This document shows, piece by piece, positions 10,664 to 21,548 of a DNA stretch of 64,000 nucleotides; the stretch's first letter is position 1; each line of letters begins with the position of its first letter. Source of the DNA: Tipula vernalis. Taxonomy: Eukaryota > Arthropoda > Insecta > Diptera > Tipulidae. The DNA lies in contig OY282558.1 in the NCBI GenBank assembly GCA_958295665.1, positions 64,344,789-64,408,788 on the forward strand, given 5' to 3'. A program made the position numbers and the translations under genes. The notes below the pieces were generated by a model that worked only from the letters and a program-made list of their open reading frames with translations, did not search any database and was not told the origin of the DNA.

Positions 10664-10753
10664 GACTTTGACTTTGACTTTGACTTTGACTTTGACTTTG
10701 ACTTTGACTTTGACTTTGACTTTGACTTTGACTTTGACTTTGACTTTGACTTT
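10664..10753. repeat. Homogeneous GACTTT block
   Basis: Fifteen GACTTT units, then a return to mixed GACTTA/GACTTC. It differs from its neighbours only at the sixth base of the unit. Confidence 0.95.
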
Positions 10754-10849
10754 GACTTAGACTTCGACTTAGGCTTAGACTTATACATTGACTTAGACTT
10801 AGGCTTAGAACTTAGACTTACATTTAGAGCTTGGCCTACCCCTGCGATT

Positions 10850-11028
10850 TACTCGACACGAACGACGTGACTAACTAAACAAAAAATGTTAATCTATGAA
10901 AATTTTTAACTAAACAACAACAAAGGGTTAAAGTTAATCGAGTTGTTTGTTTATCACTACTGAATCGCTCTCAACGAATTTTCTTAGTTTAAAATTTGTT
11001 TACTTAGTTACGTCGGTCGCGTCGAGTA
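10850..11028. mobile_element. Short palindromic MITE at the edge of the hexamer array
   Basis: A 179-bp element with about 34-bp imperfect terminal inverted repeats (10850-10883 and 10995-11028; four mismatches), beginning tactcgac. Hexamer-like sequence lies on both sides (cttagacttacattta before; cttagcctttagactttgac after), so it appears to have inserted into the array's edge. No TSD is clear and there is no coding capacity. Confidence 0.72.
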
Positions 11029-11714
11029 TGTCTTAGCCTTTAGACTTTGACTTATATCTTGTTCACGTAGGCGGAGCATAGTTTGCTCCATATCCATAGC
11101 AGTTTTGTAAGAACGATCCTACTACGGGTGTTCATGTAGAGTGTAGCATGGTAACTCGAATATGCATGACACCTGTTGGCGAGAACTTGCGTTAAATTTA
11201 AACAAAACTTGTCTTTCATTTTCTTATAATTAATTAAAATATTTGACGATATCCAGCACAATTTAGTGGGGGGGGGGGCAAATTAAAATAATTTCGGCAT
11301 TAAACGATAATCAAATCATGTTTAAATGACAAAACTTACACTCACACTTACACTCACGCATACACTTACTTTTACATTTATTCTCATACTTACACTTACA
11401 CTTAGAGTTAGCCTCTACTATGTAATTGTAATCAGAGTTATAGCTACTACTAAGTTATTTTAATGTAATACTATGAAACTGTCACTCTGTCTTCAATAAA
11501 TTTATTAAATGTGCATGTCACTACGAAATAATAATTAAGTCGATTAGGGTTTTTTTTGATATTGCAATGATTTTATCACTAACAAATTATTATTTTACTG
11601 TTTCGATTAGTATCATAAACGAATCTAGTTACAATTTGCATGATATAAATAATATTTCATTTTACATTCATTATCATTCCGGATGGTTTATTCAATTAGA
11701 AAACTTTAATAAAA
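11029..11714. other. Spacer with a degenerate (ACACTT)n tract, no other gene seen
   Basis: 11334-11415 is an imperfect acttacactcac/cacttacactta repeat that resembles a decayed hexamer array. A G-run sits at about 11267-11278. A promoter for the gene starting at 11715 presumably lies in 11480-11714, but I see no clear core element. Confidence 0.5.
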
Positions 11715-12398
11715 ATGAAAATAATTTTGTTATTGTTCATGGGTTATTCAGTTTTAGTTCAAATTATTGACGTAAGTAAATATTTTAACGATAAATAATA
11801 ATATAATATTTGTATTTGATCAATTCGCAGTCGAAAAAATATCGTGGTATAGTATCTGATGAAGTGTTAGACTACCATCCGGACAAAAAGGTTCCGAGCA
11901 TAAAAACGTATTTTTCATTCGATCATTTAATCTTAGAGCAAGTTGGTGATGATCAATTTGTGATAGGTGGTCATTTAGAATGTATAAAATCAATGAATCG
12001 AAATTTACCGATTAAAGCAAGTGTGCAGTCAAAATACTATCAATTTTCTAAATGGAATGAGGGACCATTTCGATTAACTCAGGATGATGTCTGTAAAGAA
12101 TTTGTCGATGCCAGTCGTTTCTGGTATAATGTAACAAGATTATTTACATTGGACGTGTGTCCTCCACAAAAGGGGGTACTTTTTCATTTTTATTGGCCCA
12201 CAACATAAACAATTGACAACAACACTTCTTTTACAGGATAAATGGTTTATAGAGAACCAGACTCTAACTGCGGTAATCGATTTGCCACCTACGTCGCTTA
12301 TACCATGGAGAGGTTACATCAAACATTTTCAAGGTAATGCTGGACATGAAACAGACTCTTATGGCCTGGGAGTTGAAGTCGAGCTTATATTGGCTTAA
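11715..12398 (+). CDS. Small secreted protein, DUF1091/ML-like (CheA/CheB-type), three exons
   Basis: Exons 11715-11771, 11831-12175 and 12237-12398 join in phase 0 with GT..AG introns (59 and 61 bases) to give 187 residues without a stop. The start codon at 11715 gives a textbook signal peptide (MKIILLLFMGYSVLVQIID), encoded almost exactly by exon 1. The mature part has few cysteines (QDDVCKEF, DVCPPQKG) and a C-terminal pattern (NQTLTAVIDLPPTSLIPWRG then a beta-rich tail GLGVEVELIL) like the DUF1091/MD-2-related small secreted proteins of flies. That family includes CheA/CheB proteins linked to chemosensation and lipid-like ligands. Ligand and tissue cannot be told from sequence. It is the only intact host-type gene in the window; family assignment is by pattern only. 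Confidence 0.72.
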
Positions 12399-12444
12399 CG
12401 GTTAAATTTTTGGCCAGTCTCATAAATTATATTCAAATTATCTA

Positions 12445-12450
12445 AATAAA
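12445..12450 (+). promoter_or_regulatory. Polyadenylation signal AATAAA
   Basis: A canonical AATAAA 47 bases after the stop of the secreted-protein gene, followed by a T/G-rich stretch (gtgtttttagtggtgttggg). Spacing fits a short 3' UTR. Confidence 0.6.
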
Positions 12451-15400
12451 GTGTTTTTAGTGGTGTTGGGAAATAAACGAAGATTTTCTGTTATGACTTT
12501 AGTGATGCCTTAGTCTCAAATGACTTGCTATAGTCAGCCTACAATCGCAATATACATAAATGAATTAGGTACAAATTGAATGAAAGTAATCGGCATCGAT
12601 TATAATCAATAAAATTAACAATTTTTTTTTTTTAAAATTAACCACAATCGAATAAATCACTATTAATCGAAATTTTATTACAGTTTTAGCAATTTAAATT
12701 ATTATTATTAATTTTTTTTTAATTTTAAAAACTCATCAATATTTTAATGATTACTTATAACTCATTTGTATGTGTGTATATTGTACATTTTGTTTGGAAT
12801 ATTTTTTATCAAGATTAAAATTAACTGTAAATTATATAAAAGCAAAATAAATAAAAATTGTTGGAAGATGGTCAAAAATAATTACAATAATTATGTAGGA
12901 AAGCAGCACTCGGTGGGTACTCAACATCTCTCCGCGCACACATTCAATATTATGATTTATACCCTGCATACATATAATAAACATAATCGAAGGATGTCTA
13001 GTGTGGGTGGGCACCAAATTTTTCTAAATTTAATCTAATGCAATTTAAATCCATAGATAAAAGGATGAAAACATGCAATTAAGGAAATGACTGAAATTAA
13101 TCAAAGTAGAAATTTTTTTAGGAACTCATTAGTCATTATGTATATATTGTACGAGTATATGTTAGGATATTGTGAAAAGGTATTTTTTAGAAATTTGTAT
13201 CCTTTTTATGCTTTTCTTGTTCCTCGAAAGAAATTCGAACGCGTAACATATGTGTGGTCGTTTTAAATATTCAATTTAATATCAAGGAGTCATACAACAA
13301 AAAAAAAAAAAAAGGAAACTTAATTAAATCATAATTTAAGAGATGTGGTACAAGAACAACACAAAAAGGACGACTTTTACACGGTTTTTTTTTTTTTTTT
13401 TTTTTTCAAATCGTTTGTGGTTTTTCTAAAATGGTACTTTTAATACGTTTTGGCGTCGAATCTGATCCTTTTTGGTTGTTTTGGTGTTTTGATTTTATTA
13501 ATTTAATGTGACTAATTTAATGTAAATTAATAACTGTTTATATGGGAATGTTTATACAGGAAGTGATGCGCGCTGTGAATTTAGTATGTGGAAATTATTA
13601 TTTTTTACTCATTTACATTAAGCCGTTGATCATGATTAACCGAGGTATCTCGTCTCTCCCATTATTTAAACTGAGTCTGCAGCTACACAAATTCACAAAA
13701 CAAAAAAGGTGAAGTCGCACTTAAAACAAATGTAACACAAAATTTCTGTCAATCCTTCTCATGAACCTTGATTGCAGAAACAAATTCTTATGAAATCAGC
13801 ACATACACATGTTTTAGTAATGTAACGGGAAAAAGTTGCTTATTTCGATTCTGAGGAAATGTTAAAAAAACTTTTTAAAGTGCTTTAAAGTTTTGAGGTA
13901 CTATCGCTCCCACTTTACCGTTTTATTTTACAAGTGCATTGGAAATCAATATGGCTGTTTTTTTTAAGCCTGTTATATTATTCAATGAGCACCTAATTAT
14001 TCAATGAGCACCCTAAATCTCAAATAATGGCGAAAGGAAGCAACCAAATGCCGTTCAAAAACAAATATGGATTAATCCAAAACTATCATTTAGGTAACAT
14101 AACATCCTCCAAACTTATCTTATAGATGAATTCAAATCTTGGAAAGCTTAACAACAAACTCCAATAAATCACTAATTCTGTAACACGATGAGGAGACGAT
14201 CGATAAACTCTTTGCAACTTCATATTTAAAAGCACATATGAACTAAAAATTCTCGAATAATTTCGATAATCAATAATATTTTGAAAATCTCGGAAAAACT
14301 TAGATAAACTTAAAACCCTAGAATAACCTAGAAAAATCAAGAAATCGTTAAGGATCTTGAATAATCTGAGAAAATCCATGATGACGATAAACACAACTAG
14401 CCACCTTTCATGTGATCTACGAAAAACGGACCTATATCCGGTACTCCACGATTTGGTTAATTAATGCTTATGTCCGACGTTAAAGTGAACCGTGAAAGAG
14501 TTGCGCGAGCCCCAGAGAATGTTTGCATAGATAAAAAAAAAACAAAAAAGCTTCACAAGGCTATTTAAATCTAGAGATCTAGACAAATCCGTAAATCTTA
14601 ATTTCGAAAATTTCTCCTCTCTAAAAGATAATCTATCTGGTATGAGTGCTATGCTTACTCATAATTCATCAACAAGTAAAACGCGAATGATATTGAAAAT
14701 GATATCAAAAATTTCGAATAACATCGAAGTCTATAAAATTTCGATTAATAAACTTAAGAACCGAACTCTCCGTATGTCACTAGTTCAAAATAAACTTAGA
14801 TATTCCAATACTAATTTTTTTCATTTATCTATATCTAGTTTCTTCCAAAAATCTCAAAAATCGAGAATCTTATCAAACAGTAATGTCAGCGCTTTTATTT
14901 TTCAATCCAAACTAAGCTTGAATAATATCGATAAATCTTTTAAATTGCTTGATTATTTCCATACATTTCTTAGATTCGATTTTTTTGAAAATCATCTTAC
15001 TATAAATCAGCGTCAGAAGCAAGTGACGATGATTCAGATTTCACGATTTAATTTCCAAAACCAAAATGAAAAATATCAGATGAAATTTCTGTCCAAATGC
15101 GAACCCAATTACCTAATATAGCGACGCTATAACTGTTATCGAAGTTAAAATCAATGAAGATTACAGGGTTGTACCTTATAGCCGAAGAAAAGGTAAGCAA
15201 TACAAATTACCATAAAAAAAATATTTGAGAAGCATTATATGCTAGTTCAAGGACCGGATTCTAAAGAGATAAGCCATGCTTCCCCTTGTTATAGATCAGC
15301 TGAAGCAATTGGTAACAGCATTTTTTGATTTTATCAAATTTGAAAAATGTGATTGATCTTGTTATTCAGCTTTACAGATATTTCGCGCACCCGGTTCGAC

Positions 15401-16187
15401 AAATTTCATATAGCGAAAATAAACTTTCATCCCGAGGAATATTATTCGCTGATTTGATTAGCTGGACACAAATTATCATGAGGCATCTTGATTTCACCGC
15501 GTTTTTGGCACAAAATAGAGGGATACAATTTAATAATAAAAATTCATATTTATACGTTTTTGGCACTATTACAAATAAAAATTCCGCTCAACTAAACAAA
15601 TTTTATGTCGGTCCATCAATTGTACAGGTTCTCAAGAACCGTGTAGCTCGGTCTTCTAATTCTTATCGAATCAACTTCGCAAGCTTTGTTAACTTTTTCA
15701 AAAGAATAGAAAGAAAACGACCATTTACTCTAGGTCATCGATTTTTTGCAAAGCTATGAAATCTAACTTCGTATACAGGAAAGCTCTGCTAATATGGAAG
15801 CAAATGGTTGAAAAATTAGGCCAATCTCGAGTAACAAATATCAATCACTTTCTAACTAAAAGGTTTGAATCAAGTTATAATATAACTTTTTAATCGAAAA
15901 ACAACGATTTTTAATTTACTTGTTTCAAAATAACCAAATTTTAAACAGAGGCTGACGCTGGATAATTTTAAATAAACTTTGAACTGTATAATTAAGTAAT
16001 TTTTATGTAACATTGTACTGTAAAGTGCGTAAACTTATGTCCTCGTAGGTTTATTTAAAGTAGTTTGCGACCTATCTGTAACGTCTTGATTATATCGTGA
16101 CCGTTTATAAACTTTATAAAACCATGATTTATTTTAAGTAATTTTCCAACCATTTTTAACCATTTGTTTAATTGATGTCAGTAATCT
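12451..16187. other. AT-rich region with no recognised gene
   Basis: I find no domain in this 3.7-kb stretch. Two longer open frames (14642-15121, 159 codons; 15325-15759, 144 codons) encode basic, Asn/Ser/Phe-rich sequences without a family signature. They could be relics of an old element or chance ORFs in AT-rich DNA. Homopolymer A and T runs occur near 12620, 13300 and 13387. LINE E begins at about 16188. Confidence 0.5.
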
Positions 16188-19100
16188 GGCGGATGTGGGG
16201 GGGGGGGGGGCAATAAGTCGAATGATTTTCATCGGCTCCGCAACCTATCACAGCACCCACTTTCTGTCCACTGTGCTGGTCATGTTTTAGGCAGAGGTAG
16301 GGGATGGGTGGTCACGAACGGATGTATATTAGATATATCCAGGAGAGACTCGCAAGTGCATGTACGACCTCCACGTGGCGGCTACTGGTAACTAGGAATT
16401 TTTCCTGGGCTAATGTACAGCGCTGAAGGAGTAAACCTTACACAAATCCCCAAGTCACGGTGGAACAGCATATGCCAAGGAATGAATGGTTAGTGGGTAA
16501 ACTAATCTCTAATATGCGGACTCTGGATACCAGGCGACCTCCAGTTTTAATCAGCCTCACCCTCGTATACGGATCTCTGCGAAGGTGGACCGTTAATTTC
16601 TCCGAAACTCGTGGGAACAAATGAACACAAATAAAATAAAAGCAAAAGAGACAAGCACTCTCAAAAAGCCAACAGGTACAACAGATGGTGGCTCAAACCT
16701 TAAAGGTGGGGTCACCAACGAAGAAACAATAAGGGTCTTGAAGGCTGCGGTGCGGGCCTGCCGAAGAAAAAGGAAGCTTGAACCGTAAAGAGCAAGCCAC
16801 CTTCACAGTAGGTTCGGTAAACGCGGCCTTGGCACCTAAGCCGGTGACTGGCGCGAAAGTTATCCCTGAGGCTAAGCGGCGGTATAGGAAACGATGCTCG
16901 GCGCAGAGGATATTAGATAGGCTGGCTGCCACCCCTGAGGGGCTGCTAACGAAGGAACAGAAGGAATCTCTGGCATGGGCAAAGGTTACCTTCTTAGGCG
17001 ACAATTCGGGGAGGGTACCAGCAGATTCGAAAAGACAGCGGTCCCAAGACCAATTGGAAGCTGGGGATAGTAAGCGACCCAGAATGCAGGGAGCCCAAGG
17101 AGATACTAGAACGCACGGGGCAAGACTGTTCAGTGATGTCCTTAAAGAGCATCCAGGGATACTAGCCGTCATTGACAGGAGTCAAGAAGATGGGAGTATC
17201 ACTCTCGATAAATGGAGGCTAGTGTATAACGCATTAAACTTCGTTTTCCTAACGGTCCTCGGAGAAAATCCGGGGCCACCTCCATCTTGTGGGGATGCAG
17301 GATGGCACCAAGGGCGCGTTAAGCTAACGGCGTGCGCAGATCAAAGATCGGCAGACCTTTATCGCCTGGCCGTAGCTAAGGTAGGAGAAGTGTGGCGAGG
17401 CGCGAAGCTGGCAGTGGTTGACAGGGACGAGATCCCTAGCAAACCAAGGACACGCGTCTGGCTGCCAATCGAGCCATCCTGTCCGGATGAAATAATGCGT
17501 ATAATTCGGATAAGCAACGTTGATCTTCCGACGAACAATTGGAAGATCATTAAACAAGAGGAGGCGAAAGGAGGATCTAGGTTGTCCATTTTAGTGGTGA
17601 ACAAAGAGTCCCTAGCCGCTCTAGCTAAAAAGAAGGGGCTAATCGGCTTCGGTTTCGGGTCAATTACCCTAAAGGTGTTTAAAAGGATAGGGTCGAAGCG
17701 ATTGTGGAAGACCTACCAGGGAAAGAGCAGAGAGAAGGTGCTAACACGCGGGACGTTGGGAGCTCAGCGATGGAGCGATTGACGGCTATGGGTAGTCGTC
17801 TATCCCTGGACTCGAACGAGGAAGATCGGGTCGAGTCGATGGGGGAAGTGGGTGGCATAAAGAGCCAACACGGAGCACCGGAAGGGAGCGTCAGGATTGA
17901 TAACGTCCCCCTAGGATCGAGTGATTAAACCCTGCCGCGGCAGCGGAGGGTATATTAAGGAACGTAAGTTGATCTGTTTATGCTGAGCACGGTTCAGATT
18001 AATCTTCACCATTCTAAGGCTGCTTCGGCAGCTTTGATCCTCAGACTGACCAAATCGGATGAGGACATAATCCTAGTTCAAGAACACTGGATTAGTAAAA
18101 ACAAGATCTGTGGCCTCGGTTTAAAAGGGTATACAATTTTATACTCTTCTGGGTCCGATAAGATCAGATCTTGCGTTCTCGCTAAAAATAACTTGAGTAT
18201 TTTTCTTCTTCGACAATATAGTAGTGGAGACGTAACGGTAGTCGGCCTGGAGACGGGAAGCTGCTTACTATGGCTGGTTTCAGCTTATATGGACCGAGAG
18301 AAGGAGGTTTCATCGGATAACCTTGGGGAACTGATACTCGAAGCGGAACGGGAAAAGATCGGAGTAATACTGGGTTGTGATGCAAATGCGCATGATACAA
18401 TCTGGTACAGCACCGACATCAATGATACGGGTGAGTCCTTATTTGATTACTTATTGGGTACTAACCTTGCAGTGTGTAATCTGGGGCAAGAGCCCACTTT
18501 TATTATTAGTAACAAGTAGGAGGTACTGGACGCTACCTTTGCATCAGACTTCATTACACATATGGTCAAAGAATGGAGGATGGCGAAGGAACACTCCTTC
18601 TCGGACCATCGGTACGTGACGTTTAATATTGACATTCACCCTGTTACCCGGAAAGCCATCAGGAATCGTAGAAGGACTAACTGGAACAAATACGGGGAAG
18701 TGTTAGTAGGACTTTTACCGACCGATGCTCCGAAGCCCCCAGCCACAGAGAAGGAGCTCGATTTCCTGGTGGGGGAAATCACAAGCGCCTGCAACTTGTC
18801 CTTGGACACTGCTTGCCCCAAGAGAATACCTAAAGGGAAGCAGAAACCGGTATGGTGGTCCAGGGAGTTGGGAATCCTTAGTTCAGAGTGTAGGAAAGCA
18901 TTCAATAGAGCAAAGGGCTCTAGGGAAGCTCAGGACTGGGACTCCTATAAGAAGCACCTTAAAAAGAATAAAAAGGAAATAAGGAAGGCGCGGAGGTGGT
19001 CTTGGAGACTATTCTGTGATAAAATGGAAGGTGTTTCGGAGACTTCGCGCCTCAGGAAAATCTTATCTAAGAGTCCAACGAGCCCTAGTTTCTTAATTAA

Positions 19101-21152
19101 ACCAGATGGGCTGTGGACAACGTCTAGTGAGGAATCATTGGCACTTCTGTTGGATACCCATTTCCCAGGAAGTGTCGGTGTGTCGACGGAGCTTGGTAGG
19201 AATAGGGAAATATTATCGTTGGGGTGCCCGGAGGAAATCGTGTGCAAAAACCGGATCCTATGGGCACTAGACGGCTTTAAACCCTATAAATCGACAGGCC
19301 CAGCGGAATTGCAAAAAACACTCGTCGATCATTCTCCCATGGCTGGAGGTGATCTTCAGGGGGTGTCTAAAACTGAATTATATTCCTAGAAAATGAACGG
19401 AGGTTAGGGTGATTTTCATCCCGAAAACGGGGAAAAATTCACAGGCCTACCCAAAGGACCTAAGACATATAATTCTATCATCCTTTCTGTTGAAAACATT
19501 GGAAAGACTGATCGACGTGTACATAAACACTTGCAAAAATAAATAAAACCCAGTAATTGGGCGACTTCTCAGCATGCGTACTGGAAAGGGAGATCTGTGG
19601 ACACGGCTCTGCATTCCCTGGTGCGAACAATTGAGAAATCAATCCAATTGAAAGAGTACTGTATGGTAGCCTTCCTCGATATCGAGACCGCCTTCAACAA
19701 TGTCAGGACGCGGAGGTAGTTCGGGAAGGACTGTCTTTCTTAGGTGTGTACGACCCCTTAGAAGGATTGATCAGATGAATGCAGGATTATTAACGCGGAT
19801 ATGGGGGAATCCACCATTAGGAGGCGAGTAGTTAGAGGAACTCCGCAAGGTTGTGTCCTATCACCTCTTCTCTGAAACATAGTTATCAATGGATTACTTT
19901 TGGAACTGGAGAGGGAGGGAATAGGAGTGATAGCGTATGCAGATGACGTGGCGATCGCGATCTCGGGGAAGTACCTAGGCACGATTAAGGAGGTCATGCA
20001 ACACGCGCTCGTAATCATTACAAAGTGGGCCAGCAAATGTGGGCTGGGTATAAATCCATCCAAAACAGAGCTGGTACTCTTCACCAAGAAATATAAAATT
20101 CCGGTAGTCGCCCCTCCTACCTTAAATGGCACGGCGCTGGCCTTTACTGATAAGGCAAGATTTCTGGGCATAATCTTGGACAGTAGGCTAAATTGGATGC
20201 CCAATATTTTAGAGAGGGTAAAGAAGTCTACCATGGCTCTGTACTCATGTAGGAACGCCGTTGGAAGGAGATGGGGTCTAAAACCAGAGCTGGTACACTG
20301 GCTTGTCACCACTGTAGTCAGACCGATTCTGATGTACGGGGTGAGTGTGTGGTGGCCAGCACTAGACAAGAAAACTTATAAGAATAAGATAGAGAAGGTA
20401 CAGAGAACGGCCTGCTTTGCTCTGGAGGCTATGTTCTACCTTCTTCCTGCCGACATCTTTGGTAAGCAGAGAGCGGCAACTACGGCTGCACGAGTCTCTG
20501 CCGTGTGTGATTGGAAATGTCTTCAGACGGGCCACTCGACGATTGGCAGGTCGCTAAGGGCAGATGTGGAGAATAGTGACTACACAATACCGGTTATATG
20601 CTTTGAAAAGGGTTTCCGGACTCTTCTCCCCTCAAGGGAATCCTGGGGGAACAGGTCAATAGCAGAAACTGGTTGTATACAATTTTACACTGACGGCTCC
20701 AAGCTAAACGGCAAAGTCGGAGCAGGAGTCTTTTGTGACAAATTAAATGTGAATTTATCCGTTCGCCTTCCTGATCACTGCAGTGTGTACCAGGTGGAGG
20801 TGGTAGCGATTGAGGAAGCGCTGACTTGGTTGAGGCATAATGTTATATCCACAAGGGATATAACAATATATGTGGACAGTCAGGCGGCAATCAAGTCGCT
20901 GGAATCAGTTTTTCTGACATCCGTGGTGGCATTGAAGTGCCGCTTATCTCTTAACGAGATGAGTGAGCAGTTCAATATGCAGATAGTCTGGGTCCCCGGT
21001 CACTCGGACGTCCTGGGGAACTGCAGGGCGGACGAACTGGCAAGGCAAGGTACAACTCTCCAATTGAAACCAGAAAGGGCAAATCTGGGGAGGCCCATAA
21101 CAGCGATTTTTAGGGCGCTTGGTAATGAGGCGATAGCCTCGGCACAGAAGAG
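16188..21152 (+). mobile_element. LOA-like non-LTR retrotransposon E, 3' end missing
   Basis: About 5 kb with 5' UTR (16188-16620, G-run near 16197), ORF1 (16621-17928) and ORF2 with endonuclease, reverse transcriptase and RNase H (17980-21150). The endonuclease start (VQINLHHSKAASAAL) and C-terminal RNase H point to the LOA group or a close relative; clade is by motif only. After RNase H the sequence switches at about 21152 to a gypsy integrase, so the 3' UTR, tail and any TSD are lost. The 5' UTR block ggataccaggcgacctccag is shared with LINE F and the short LINE copies. Confidence 0.85.
16621..17928 (+). pseudogene. LINE E ORF1, DUF4780-like, frameshifted
   Basis: ORF1 probably binds element RNA. 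An ATG at 16621 opens a frame rich in Lys/Thr that ends at 16788; the protein continues in another frame from 16778 for about 334 residues, so there is one frameshift near 16780. The long part has an N-terminal basic region (RRYRKRCSAQR), a linker, then a globular part from about residue 175 (GRVKLTACADQRSADLYRLAV .. IRISNVDLPTNNWKII) that resembles the DUF4780 domain common in dipteran LINE ORF1 proteins. A further shift near 17750 leads into the acidic tail ending at 17928. Residues 162-167 read GENPGP, discussed as a finding. Confidence 0.72.
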
Positions 21153-21156
21153 GTGA
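17980..21156 (+). pseudogene. LINE E ORF2: endonuclease, reverse transcriptase, RNase H
   Basis: Order of domains: endonuclease 17980-18640 (VQINLHHSKAA; ILGCDANAHDTIW; SFSDHRYVTF), linker (KPVWWSRELG), reverse transcriptase about 19270-20250 and RNase H about 20680-21060 (FYTDGSK, VEVVAIEEAL, IYVDSQAAI, ADELARQG: all four acidic positions present). One in-frame TAG at 18517-18519 breaks the endonuclease; the frame before and after is the same. The front half of the reverse transcriptase (19390-19900) has many stops, while YADDVAIAI (about 19936) lies in an open 418-codon frame. It is inactive but only partly decayed. Confidence 0.85.
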
Positions 21157-21548
21157 GCAGAGCCTTCGTGGAAAATGTTATATGTACTTTTGGTTCACCT
21201 AAATCGATATTAACAGATCAAGGGTCTAACTTCATGTCTGAGTTATTCGAAAATATTTGTAAGCTTTTAAAAATCGAGAAATTCAATGCAACGGCTTACC
21301 ATCCTCAAACTAATGGGGCGCTGGAGCGTTACCACAAGACCATTGGTGAATATCTTAGAAATTATTCTTCAAATGATCCATTAGAATGGGATTCTTGGCT
21401 AAGTTATGCAATGTTTGCGTATAATACCACTCCCCATTCGTCTACCACGTATATGCCATTTGAGTTGTTATTTGGTTTTAAGCCTGTAATATCACATTCT
21501 TTAACCTCAAATTTAGATCCCATTTATTATGACGATTACTTATCGTAA
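21153..21548 (+). pseudogene. Gypsy-type integrase core fragment
   Basis: A fragment of Ty3/gypsy integrase: FGSPKSILTDQGSNFMSELF (second catalytic Asp) and TAYHPQTNGALERYHKTIGEY (catalytic Glu), then a typical WDSWLSYAMFAYNTTPHSST segment. The first Asp is missing because the piece begins at the junction with LINE E. No LTR or other gypsy domain is attached. The LINE and gypsy parts are in the same orientation and abut with no gap. Confidence 0.9.

Larger units (their letters stand above)
8954..10849. repeat. Main hexanucleotide array (GACTTN)n
   Basis: About 1.9 kb of six-base repeats. 8954-9391 is heterogeneous (GACTTA, GACATA, a few longer variants). Three homogeneous blocks follow: GACTTC 9392-10010 (about 103 units), GACTTA 10011-10663 (about 109) and GACTTT 10664-10753 (15). 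A degenerate edge runs to about 10830. Translating it gives long (Lys-Ser)n or (Asp-Phe/Leu)n frames on the two strands; I treat these as by-products of the repeat and not as genes. Confidence 0.96.

Noticed and set aside
481..10849. Hexamer array as telomeric DNA
   Set aside because: The unit GACNTA is not a known insect telomere repeat (TTAGG), and the array is internal with ordinary sequence on both sides. The similarity is limited to R1-clade elements inserting in it.
9220..10870. Very long (Lys-Ser)n and (Asp-Phe/Leu)n open frames on both strands
   Set aside because: They follow directly from the six-base repeat, which has no stop in these frames. There is no domain, promoter or splice context, so they are not called as genes.
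11267..11290. G-run followed by caaatta as a truncated LINE 5' end like that at 16188
   Set aside because: Similarity is limited to the G-run and a few bases. The other 5' UTR words are absent.
14642..15759. Two AT-rich open frames of 159 and 144 codons
   Set aside because: Asn/Ser/Phe-rich with no recognised domain, no clear splice pattern and base use like the surrounding non-coding DNA.
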